Positions 8,105 through 14,234 of a stretch of DNA of 14,234 bases are shown one piece after another. Origin of the DNA: JAQVSH01 sp964451605 (lineage in GTDB: Bacteria > Bacteroidota > Bacteroidia > Bacteroidales > UBA4181); contig CAYVJA010000063.1 in assembly GCA_964451605.1 (NCBI GenBank), positions 1 through 14,234 on the forward strand, in the 5' to 3' direction. Position numbers and translations under genes: made by a program. The notes under the pieces are model-generated. The model had not been told where the DNA came from. It saw nothing but the letters and a program-made list of their open reading frames with translations, and made no database searches. Numbering within the stretch: position 1 is the first letter of the stretch; each line of letters begins with the position of its first letter.

Positions 8105-8667
8105 CCCCTCTTTATCCAGGTCCGGTAACCCACCCATGCCATGATGGCATAGATGCCAAATAGAAAAGCGGTGGGGTAGAGCCCTCTGTTTATGAACAAC
8201 CCAACGGAGAAGAGATTGATACATATCCATAGCCACCACTGCTCCAAATACTTTCTGGCCAACATCCAGGTGGCGGTAATGCTCATGGCAGTTGCCAGTG
8301 CATCGGCCGATGGCACCGGCGAATCGGTGTACCTGCTGAGCAGAAACCACTGAACGGCATAGAGCATAAGGGTAATAACAGAAAGCCGAACCCACAGCCG
8401 GGGAGGGGTTAAACGATAGGCAATCCGGGTAGGGGTGGGGGGCCGGTTATTCGAAGCCCCCCATGCCGCCAATCCATACACACTTACCGCTACATAGTAG
8501 AGGTTCAGGGTCATATCGGCATAGAGTTTTGCCTGAAAGAAGATCCCCACGTAGAGAGCCGAAGTGAGTATACCCACAGCCCACATTAGGCGCTTTTGCC
8601 CAATTTCGAGTGCTACATAGAGTAAACCCGATACAACCCCAAACCACTCTAACCACTCCATTGTCAT
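8077..8667 (-). CDS. pnuC: PnuC-family membrane transporter, probably thiamine transporter PnuT
   Basis: PnuC-family proteins are SWEET-like inner-membrane facilitators for pyridine or B-vitamin precursors; PnuT is the branch assigned to thiamine in Bacteroidota. The 196-residue product has about seven hydrophobic segments. It carries the family signatures YADMTLNLYYVAVSVYGLAAW (about 48-68, quoted here only as YADMTLNLYYVAV) and DALATAMSITATWMLARKYLE (within about 123-143). It begins 12 nt after the stop of the receptor gene and lies behind a TPP riboswitch, so thiamine is much likelier than nicotinamide riboside as the substrate. The ATG at 8667 is used; a second ATG at 8661 gives nearly the same protein. 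The substrate assignment is inferred from the riboswitch and gene order. The usual trapping kinase (Tnr3-type thiamine pyrophosphokinase) does not follow. Confidence 0.9.
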   Translation of the reverse strand: MTMEWLEWFGVVSGLLYVALEIGQKRLMWAVGILTSALYVGIFFQAKLYADMTLNLYYVAVSVYGLAAWGASNNRPPTPTRIAYRLTPPRLWVRLSVITLMLYAVQWFLLSRYTDSPVPSADALATAMSITATWMLARKYLEQWWLWICINLFSVGLFINRGLYPTAFLFGIYAIMAWVGYRTWIKRGYLLPTKSS

Positions 8668-8679
8668 CGTTTACATCAG

Positions 8680-9842
8680 TTAAAATGAGATGGCAATACG
8701 TCCCATATAGTTTCGTCCGGCCTGTGCAAAATAGCCGTCGTCTTTAAGTCGTTCGCCTCCGGCAATATAGGAATAGACCCATCCATTATTCTCGTATTTG
8801 TGGTTCAGAAGATTGGTCACCTGAAGGCCGAACTCCAGGGCCTTAATCCATTTGGGATAAATGGTATACCCCACCCATACATCATGAATCGAGTAGGCCT
8901 GCAGCGAACGGTCGGCGCTTTGGGTATTGTCGAGGTACTGACGTCCCACATGCGAGAAACGCCATTCAGCGCCAAACTGTTTATGCGCAAACCGCAGCGA
9001 GGTGCCACCTGTCACTCCGGGCGAGAAAGCAATGGCGGTTTCACCCAGATCGTTGACATCCTGCAGTTCGGTGTCGTAGTTGTCGACATATTCGGTGAAA
9101 TTTTTGATTCGATTCCAACTCAGCGTGAGCTGACCCTGCCAGGTGAGCCACGGGCAAATCCGGTAGTCGGCTGCCCACTCCATGCCGGTGCGGAAACTTT
9201 TGGGAATATTGGAGGTTAGCGGTTCGCCAATTTCATTGATCCGTCCGTTTAGAATCAGTTGGTCTTTATAGTACATATAGAAGAGATTCAGAGATACAGA
9301 AAGGGCATTCTCCTGTAAACGATAACCTGCCTCATAATCGTAAAGTGTTTCGTGGGTAGGCTTTTCGTTGGGGAGTGCATCAGTGTAGTTGTTCCGGTTG
9401 GGTTCGCGTTGGGCTATGCCCCACGATACAAAGGCTGACTGGCCCCCTTCTCCCTTCCACATCAGACCTGCTTTGGGGTTAAAGAATCCAAAGATATGGC
9501 GCTGGGTTATATCGCGCAAATCGTCGTCGATTCCCGCCATTCTATGACTAATCCAGCGATATTGCAGATCGATATATCCGGTTAGACGGGGAAGCAGAGG
9601 GGTTTCCATTTTGGTAAATGCGGCGGCTTCCTCTTTCTCGCCCCGACTTCTGTAATACTCATGACCCGATGCCAGCCCCACAACCTCTTTTGCCCAGATT
9701 ACCTTTCCAAAATGGTGTCCCAGATAACGGTTGGCACTGGCTCCCAGAGTGAAACGTGTTCCCTTTTCTGAGGTGTGATTCAGGCTGTAGATCATCCCGA
9801 AAAAGTCGTTGTCGAGCCATTTCTGCCGAACCAGATCGGAGC
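8680..9842 (-). CDS. TonB-dependent receptor, C-terminal part (thiamine-type), after the gap
   Basis: This is the beta-barrel half of the receptor whose N-terminal half lies at 9853-10904; the two are one gene cut by a run of N. Reading through the methionine at 9795 back to the gap adds SDLVRQKWLDNDFFG, a stretch typical of the barrel in these receptors, so 9795 is not a real start. The roughly 386 residues show alternating aromatic-rich beta-strand pattern, and the protein ends in YMGRIAISF, the terminal Phe expected for BAM-dependent outer-membrane barrels. With the other part the receptor would be about 755-760 residues. It is followed after 12 nt by pnuC. The substrate, thiamine or a phosphorylated form, is inferred from the TPP riboswitch upstream. 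Confidence 0.9.
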
Positions 9843-9852
9843 NNNNNNNNNN
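9843..9852. other. Assembly gap (ten N) inside the receptor gene
   Basis: Ten undetermined bases sit in the receptor gene. The frame on the N-terminal side ends in KGSGT (ACN, a partial Thr codon), and the frame on the C-terminal side resumes with NGC then SDLVRQKW. Joining them in frame requires a true gap length of 2 modulo 3 (for example 8 or 11), so the written length of 10 is not the real one if the gene is intact. Confidence 0.95.
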
Positions 9853-10904
9853 GTTCCGGAACCCTTGGTAAAGGGCTGAATGCCATATTTCCGGAAAGCG
9901 GCATCGGGTTTATACTCTTCGTAATACCCTTTTCCTGCCGTGTAATGGAGGGTGGCATGGGTATTCCACCCTCCTGTTAACTGTTGTGAAACGAGCAGTT
10001 GATAGTGGGTTTGCCGGTAGTTGTCGGTTTGGTTGTTGTAGTACTTTTCATTCCCCTCATCGTCATAGTAAAGGCCACACGGATTAAAGGTGCGGCGCGT
10101 GGAGAGCAGAGCCGAAGATACCCCGTTCCATGCCTGATAGGTTTTCTCCTTTCCGGAGAGAGCAACCAGTTTAATCATGGTACGGTTGTGGGCGTAGGTG
10201 CCGTTCAGATACCAGGAGTGCAGCCCGACAGATGCTCTGTCAATGTATCCGTTACTCTCTATCGATGAGAGCCTTCCATTGAATGAGAATCCCTTCCCCA
10301 GTGTCCCGGTTCCCAGCCTGAGGCTGCTCTTTAAGGTTCCGAACGAGCCTGCCGAGAACTCTGTTCCGGCATAGGGTAGTGTGCCTGAAGGTTCGTTCTG
10401 CATATTCACGGTGGCGCCAAAGGCTGCGGCTCCATGCGAAGAGCCTCCCACCCCTCTTTGCACCTGTACGCTTCCCAGCGAGGCAGAGAGGTCGGGCATA
10501 TTTACCCAGAAAACTCCGTGCGATTCGGCATCGTTTAATGGAACCCCATTCAGAGTAATGTTAATTCGATTGGCATCGGTGCCTCTGATCCGGAATCCCG
10601 AATAGCCAATCCCGGTACCCGCGTCGGAGGTTGTGACCAACGAGGGGGTTGAATGCAAAAGATAGGGCATATCCTGCCCAAAGGCCTTTTCCCTGAGGCT
10701 CTTTGTAGAAATTTCGGAATAGGCTACCGGTGTGTTGGCCGTAGCCCGGGTCGACATCACCACCACCTCTTCGAGTTGCAGATACTCCGAAGGGAGCGTG
10801 TCTGTTTCGAAAGCCTGTGATTTGGCAGGAGAGGCAGATTTGCCCCAAAGCGTGGTTTGTAAAAGAAGCAGGCCTGCTGTGGCCCACATAGATACCCTGT
10901 TCAT
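9853..10904 (-). CDS. TonB-dependent receptor, N-terminal part (Omr1-like thiamine receptor)
   Basis: This is the first half of an outer-membrane receptor that imports its ligand using energy from TonB-ExbBD. The ATG at 10904 gives a signal peptide (about residues 1-24, MNRVSMWATAGLLLLQTTLW). It is followed by a TonB-box-like LEEVVVM at 44-50 and a plug domain with GIGYSGFRIRGTDANRINIT, NGVPLNDAESHG, and VQVQRGVGGSSHGAAAFGATV. A TTG at 10958 in the same frame would add 18 polar residues before the signal and is rejected. No carboxypeptidase-like N-terminal domain or FecR-type signalling extension is present. A TPP riboswitch lies about 105 nt upstream, making this the Omr1-type thiamine receptor described in Bacteroidota. 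Sequence runs into the N-run at 9852. Confidence 0.92.
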
Positions 10905-10973
10905 GTTGAGAGTGTTAGATGCCCTGTCTGCGGTAGCAAGCCTGGAAAGGTTCAACAAAAAAGGGGAGTTTTA

Positions 10974-11010
10974 AAAGAATACGATATAACGGTGTGCACC
11001 GGCCGTTATG
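10974..11010 (-). promoter_or_regulatory. Hairpin between riboswitch and receptor gene, candidate expression platform
   Basis: On the minus strand, directly after the aptamer, ATAACGG pairs with CCGTTAT around a 10-nt loop, and an AT-rich stretch ending in TTCTTTT follows. This may be the switching element or a weak terminator. It lacks an immediate T-tract, so the role is uncertain. Confidence 0.35.
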
Positions 11011-11090
11011 CTTATTCCCTGCGTCGGTATGATCCGCATCAGGTTCAAAGGGTATTATCTCAGCCCGCAATTGCGGACACCCCCATAAAA
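11010..11090 (-). ncRNA. TPP riboswitch (THI element)
   Basis: On the minus strand the aptamer shows the hallmark TPP-binding blocks in order: GGGGGTG, then the P3 hairpin CCGC/GCGG, CTGAGA, ACCC, TTTGAACCTGAT, GCGGATCATACCGACGC and AGGGAA. A short P1 can form from TTAT (11085-11088) with ATAA (11012-11015). The predicted transcription start is at the 5' edge of P1. In this class, TPP binding lowers expression of downstream thiamine synthesis or uptake genes. Here it precedes the TonB-dependent receptor and pnuC, so both should be repressed when TPP is abundant. Recognition by conserved blocks is strong; the mechanism (termination or translation block) is not determined. Confidence 0.96.
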
Positions 11091-11096
11091 TCGTCA

Positions 11097-11104
11097 CAAA
11101 GCTA
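11097..11104 (-). promoter_or_regulatory. -7 element of the thiamine uptake operon promoter
   Basis: The minus strand reads TAGCTTTG, an exact TAnnTTTG match, whose transcription start would fall at about 11089-11090, exactly where the TPP aptamer begins. That coincidence supports it. A TTTG or TTG at the -33 position is not evident; the spacer region is T-rich. Confidence 0.6.
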
Positions 11105-11203
11105 TGAAAAAAAATCTTCTTATCTTCGTTATGGGATGTTGTTGTAAACGGCGACACTCCGTACAAGATTTAACCGTTGCAAAACCCTCATTTACTATAT
11201 ATT

Positions 11204-12631
11204 ATGATTTCCAGAAGAAATTTTCTTAAAGCCGGCTCTTTATCCCTTGCCGGTCTGACTCTTGCCGGAACCCGCTCATTTGGATCCTCTGGCGCCATAA
11301 CTTCTCAGGCTTTTGCATCGAACCGTCCGCCCCTGGCCGACCGGAAATTTGTTTCCGATGCCGTGGAGGCCTGCATTGCCGGCGTAAAAGCCAAAATCAA
11401 AGATCCCAAACTGGCCTGGCTGTTCGAGAACTGTTATCCCAATACCCTCGATACCACAGTAGAATTCAGTATGAAGGGGAGTCTGCCCGATACCTTTGTC
11501 ATCACCGGCGATATTCACGCCATGTGGCTTCGCGACTCCTCTGCCCAGGTATGGCCCTATCTGCCTCTTGCCCCTAAAGATCCCAGAATGAAACAGTTGC
11601 TGGCGGGAGTCATTCACCGGCAAACTGCCTGCATCCTGATAGATCCCTATGCCAATGCCTTTAATATCGGGCCGGGTAAGAGCGATTGGCTTTCCGACAA
11701 CACCCAAATGAAACCGGAATTGCACGAACGAAAATACGAAATCGATTCGCTCTGCTACCCCGTCAGGCTGGCCTGGAACTATTGGAAAACCACCAACGAC
11801 AGCTCTGTATTTACCCCCGAATGGCGCGCGGCGGCTGCCTTGATTGTGCAGACCTTTAAAGAACAACAGCGGAAAGAGGGGCTCGGTCCTTACCGGTTTA
11901 CCCGGAAAACCGATCGCCAGCTCGATACCCTGTCGAACGACGGTTGGGGTCAACCCCTGAAACCGGTTGGATTGATCAACTCCTCGTTCCGTCCCTCCGA
12001 CGATGCCACCACGTACGGATTCCTGATTCCTTCGAATCTCTTTGCAGTTACCTCTCTGAAACAGATGGCCGAGATTTCAGAGTCCGTACTGAAGGATACG
12101 GCTTTTGCCGCTTCGTGCCGGGCGTTGGCTTCGGAAGTACAAGCCGCCATCGATAAATACGCTATAGTTACCCATCCCAAATATGGAAAAGTCTATGCTT
12201 TCGAGGTAGACGGGTTTGGGAATGTTGCCCTGATGGACGATGCCAATGTGCCCAGTCTGCTGGCTTTACCCTACCTGGGTTGTGTCGATGCCAGCGATCA
12301 GATCTACCAAAACACGCGTAATCTGGTGTGGAGTACCGACAACCCCTACTTTTTTAAAGGGACAGCGGCCGAGGGTATCGGAGGCCCGCACATCGGGTAT
12401 GATATGGTATGGCCTATGAGTATCATTATCAAAGCACTTACCTCATCACGAAACGACGAAATAAAGGAGTGTATCCTAAAACTTCGTGATACCGACGGAG
12501 ATACCGGTTTTATGCATGAGTCGTTCCATAAGGATAATCCCGCGAAGTTTACCCGCAAATGGTTTGCCTGGGCCAACACCCTGTTTGGTGAACTGATGAT
12601 TAAAGCGGTCGAAAAAGGTATCGAGGTGTAA
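11204..12631 (+). CDS. GH125 exo-alpha-1,6-mannosidase, Tat-exported
   Basis: GH125 enzymes (formerly DUF1237) are metal-independent, inverting alpha-mannosidases that trim non-reducing alpha-1,6-mannose from N-glycan or mannan-type glycans. The 475-residue product has family motifs TGDIHAMWLRDSSAQVWPY (W108, R110, D111), RPSDDATTYGFLIPSNLF (D266), and MHESFHKDNPAKFTRKWFAW (E439). The 173-residue spacing of D266 and E439 matches the acid Asp and base Glu recalled for the Clostridium perfringens enzyme. The N-terminus has a twin-arginine signal, SRRNFLK, followed by a mild hydrophobic stretch, so export folded through Tat is expected. The ATG at 11204 places the RR pair at residues 4-5; a TTG at 11177 would add nine residues and is unlikely. 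fucU follows after 26 nt. Confidence 0.95.
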   Translation: MISRRNFLKAGSLSLAGLTLAGTRSFGSSGAITSQAFASNRPPLADRKFVSDAVEACIAGVKAKIKDPKLAWLFENCYPNTLDTTVEFSMKGSLPDTFVITGDIHAMWLRDSSAQVWPYLPLAPKDPRMKQLLAGVIHRQTACILIDPYANAFNIGPGKSDWLSDNTQMKPELHERKYEIDSLCYPVRLAWNYWKTTNDSSVFTPEWRAAAALIVQTFKEQQRKEGLGPYRFTRKTDRQLDTLSNDGWGQPLKPVGLINSSFRPSDDATTYGFLIPSNLFAVTSLKQMAEISESVLKDTAFAASCRALASEVQAAIDKYAIVTHPKYGKVYAFEVDGFGNVALMDDANVPSLLALPYLGCVDASDQIYQNTRNLVWSTDNPYFFKGTAAEGIGGPHIGYDMVWPMSIIIKALTSSRNDEIKECILKLRDTDGDTGFMHESFHKDNPAKFTRKWFAWANTLFGELMIKAVEKGIEV

Positions 12632-12657
12632 CTCTGTTCTACTAACTTCGTTTTTGT

Positions 12658-13089
12658 ATGTTAAAAGGAATCTCCCCCCTTATTTCGCCCACGCTGCTCG
12701 AGGTGTTAGCCCGGATGGGTCATGGCGATGAAATTGTTCTTGCCGATGCCCATTTTCCGGGTGAATCGTTCAACGGGCGCGTGATTCGTGCCGACGGACT
12801 GAAGATAGCCGATTTGATTGAGGCTATTTTACCGCTGTTCGAACTCGATGCCTACGTTCCTGCTCCCCTCGCTATGATGGCAGCCTCTCCCGGCGATACG
12901 CTCGATCCTGACGTTGAAGCAAGATACAGAGCGAGTATCGGAAAGGTAGTTTCGCCCATTCCATCGATTGAGCGTGTGGAGCGTTTTGCCTTTTACGAGC
13001 GGACCCGCTCTGCCTTTGCCGTGGTGATGACCGGCGAAACCGCCAAGTATGGAAATCTGATTTTGAAGAAAGGGGTAACACCGGTATGA
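12658..13089 (+). CDS. fucU: L-fucose mutarotase FucU (RbsD/FucU family)
   Basis: FucU interconverts alpha and beta anomers of L-fucose in the cytoplasm, feeding the anomer needed by downstream enzymes. The 143-residue product is collinear with E. coli FucU: MLKGISPLISPTLLEVLA at the start, MGHGDEIVLADAHFPG (H22, D30), VIRADGL, AFYERTRSAFAVVMTGE and KYGN near the C-terminus. The ATG at 12658 matches the family start exactly. It sits 26 nt after the GH125 gene, and its stop overlaps the ATG of the fucosyltransferase gene as ATGA. Its partner here being a fucosyltransferase, and not fucose isomerase or kinase genes of catabolism, suggests a role in fucose salvage towards GDP-fucose. No fkp, fucI, gmd or fcl gene is in the window. 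Confidence 0.97.
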   Translation: MLKGISPLISPTLLEVLARMGHGDEIVLADAHFPGESFNGRVIRADGLKIADLIEAILPLFELDAYVPAPLAMMAASPGDTLDPDVEARYRASIGKVVSPIPSIERVERFAFYERTRSAFAVVMTGETAKYGNLILKKGVTPV

Positions 13090-13979
13090 TCTACATTGAG
13101 CTCAGTTCGCGCATTGGCAACCATCTTTTTCAGATTGCCACCGGAGCCTCCCTGGCACACCGTCTGGGCTGTGGTTTTGCGGCGTTTCCCCGTTATCAGA
13201 TGCTGACTGAGCCTGATCTCTGCCTGATTCCGGAGTACCTGAAACAGTTTCGCGAGAATCTGCTCAGAAAGGTGACTATCCTCGATGAGGAGCCATCCGG
13301 AGTAGAAATTTAAGAAGAACCTCATTTTCATTATCGGCCGCTGCCTTTACAGCAGCCCCTTTTTATCAAGGGTTTTTACCAGTCGCCCAAATATTTCGAC
13401 GAGCAGGTGGTGCGCAATCTGTTTGAGGTCGATCCCGATACTTTGCAGTACATCCGCAAGAAGTATGGTTTTCTCTTTCAGGAAACGGTTACCGGAGTAA
13501 CCGTGCGCCGGGGCGATTATCTGCGATTTGCCAATATCCTTCCGGTCTGTTCGTATCGCTATTTCAAGGCGGCTATGGATCGGATCCCCAAAGGGGGTAA
13601 ATTTCTGATTGTAAGCGATGATATAGCCTGGTGCAAAAAGAAGTTCAGAGGCGATCGTTTTCTTTTTGTCGACGACGAACCGCCGCTGACAGACCTCTAT
13701 CTCCAGGCTTTCTGTACTCACAACATTATCAGCAACAGTACATTTGCCTGGTGGGGAGCATGGCTGAATGCCAATCCTGATAAGGTGGTTATCTATCCTA
13801 AACGGTGGTTTGGCCGGTTTAAAACGGCCGATACTACCGATCTCTTTCCGGAGTCGTGGATTTCGGTGGACAATCCCACCGATTTTTGGGTCAAGGTGCG
13901 TGCCTGGCAATTGGAGTTTGTGAAAAGAGCCCGTGCAAAGCTGAAAAAATGGACGGGCAGGCAGGGGGTTACCCGTTAG
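13086..13979 (+). pseudogene. GT11 alpha-1,2-fucosyltransferase with an in-frame stop codon
   Basis: GT11 enzymes transfer L-fucose from GDP-fucose to galactose on surface glycans. The frame from the ATG at 13086 to the TAG at 13977-13979 encodes 297 positions, the normal family length, with the N-terminal nucleotide-sugar motif IGNHLFQIATGASLA, VRRGDY (140-145) and ISNSTFAWWGAWL near the C-terminus. A TAA at 13311-13313 (codon 76) interrupts it. The same frame continues directly with EEPHFHYRPLP and FIKGFYQSPKYF, which are family sequence, so there is no frameshift, only one nonsense codon. It would give a useless 75-residue N-terminal fragment; a restart at GTG 13407 would lack the N-terminal domain. 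The residue before VRRGDY is Thr where His is common in eukaryotic members. The start overlaps the fucU stop (ATGA), and the end overlaps the opposite GT4 gene by 11 nt. A sequencing error is the main alternative. Confidence 0.85.
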
Positions 13980-14234
13980 TAAAGCCAAAGACCGAGGCTA
14001 GTTGTTCTCTTCCGGTGGCCTGATTGTAGTAGTTTCCGGCCCCTTTGCATTGATTCTGCGCCTGGCGGTATACTTCAGGCTCCATCATCTTTACGATGGC
14101 TTCTGTCAGTGAGTAGGGGTCGCCCTGGTGATAGAGGAGACCTCCGCCGATTGTTTCCAGAATTTCGGGCGAACCCCCTGTGTCGGAAGCAACTACAGGT
14201 ACTCCACACTTCAGGGCTTCGACCGTTACCCTTC
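13969..14234 (-). CDS. GT4-type glycosyltransferase, C-terminal fragment (partial at window edge)
   Basis: Only the last 87 residues and the stop are inside the window; the start lies beyond 14234. The fragment begins RVTVEALKCGVPVVASDTGG and continues SPEIL, the classic nucleotide-sugar-binding motif of GT-B retaining glycosyltransferases of family 4, with the conserved Glu of the E-x7-E region. It then reads GGGLLYHQGDPYSLTEAI and an alpha-helical tail ending in FGFTNG. Such enzymes extend lipopolysaccharide, capsule or exopolysaccharide at the cytoplasmic face; donor and acceptor cannot be read. The gene converges with the GT11 gene, the two reading frames overlapping by 11 nt at 13969-13979. 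The pairing suggests the window enters a surface glycan locus. Confidence 0.88.
   Translation of the reverse strand, partial: RVTVEALKCGVPVVASDTGGSPEILETIGGGLLYHQGDPYSLTEAIVKMMEPEVYRQAQNQCKGAGNYYNQATGREQLASVFGFTNG

Noticed and set aside
8680..9795. Independent gene starting at the ATG at 9795
   Set aside because: The same frame continues upstream to the N-run with typical receptor sequence (SDLVRQKWLDNDFFG), so this is the second half of one receptor.
11276..11953. A 225-codon open frame on the minus strand inside the GH125 gene
   Set aside because: It lies wholly opposite conserved GH125 coding sequence, with low-complexity Gly/Phe-rich translation and no recognisable family.

Overview
The window looks like a chromosomal segment of a member of the Bacteroidota (probably Bacteroidales), most likely from a draft or metagenome assembly because it holds a run of ten N. 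The clues are a 1111-residue SecA with an insertion like those in Bacteroidota, promoters of the TAnnTTTG type with no obvious Shine-Dalgarno sites, and a TPP-riboswitch-controlled TonB-dependent receptor followed by a PnuC-family transporter, an arrangement known as Omr1-PnuT in this phylum. Everything here is read by eye, so family names rest on motif recognition and not on searches.

Layout: (1) 145-4852, plus strand: secA behind a good Bacteroides-type promoter, then a dicarboxylate/amino acid:cation symporter. (2) 4863-7852, minus strand: a secreted GH20-family hexosaminidase-like protein followed 8 nt later by a YhcH/NanQ-type sugar anomerase-like protein, with a possible promoter of their own. 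The GH20 protein has lost several near-invariant active-site residues, including the Asp of the catalytic Asp-Glu pair. (3) 7955-8104, plus strand: a possible 49-residue single-pass membrane protein, divergent from GH20 and convergent with pnuC. (4) 8077-11104, minus strand: a thiamine uptake operon of promoter, TPP riboswitch, TonB-dependent outer-membrane receptor (interrupted by the N-run) and PnuC/PnuT inner-membrane transporter. The thiamine pyrophosphokinase gene that often accompanies these genes is absent. (5) 11204-13979, plus strand: a Tat-exported GH125 alpha-mannosidase, the L-fucose mutarotase fucU, and a GT11 alpha-1,2-fucosyltransferase whose start overlaps the fucU stop (ATGA) and whose frame is broken by one in-frame TAA. 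(6) 13969-14234, minus strand: the C-terminal end of a GT4-type glycosyltransferase, converging on and overlapping the GT11 gene.

Together, regions 2 and 5 read as glycan foraging and glycan building: exo-acting hydrolases (GH20, GH125), two sugar-anomer-equilibrating proteins (YhcH-like, FucU) and glycosyltransferases that may build a fucosylated surface glycan. Region 4 is vitamin B1 scavenging, repressed when TPP is plentiful. I saw no rRNA, tRNA, CRISPR array, insertion sequence or integrase. No clearly new multi-gene system is evident. The points most worth following are the active-site-altered GH20, the single-stop GT11 gene behind fucU, and the small membrane protein with its overlapping divergent promoter.
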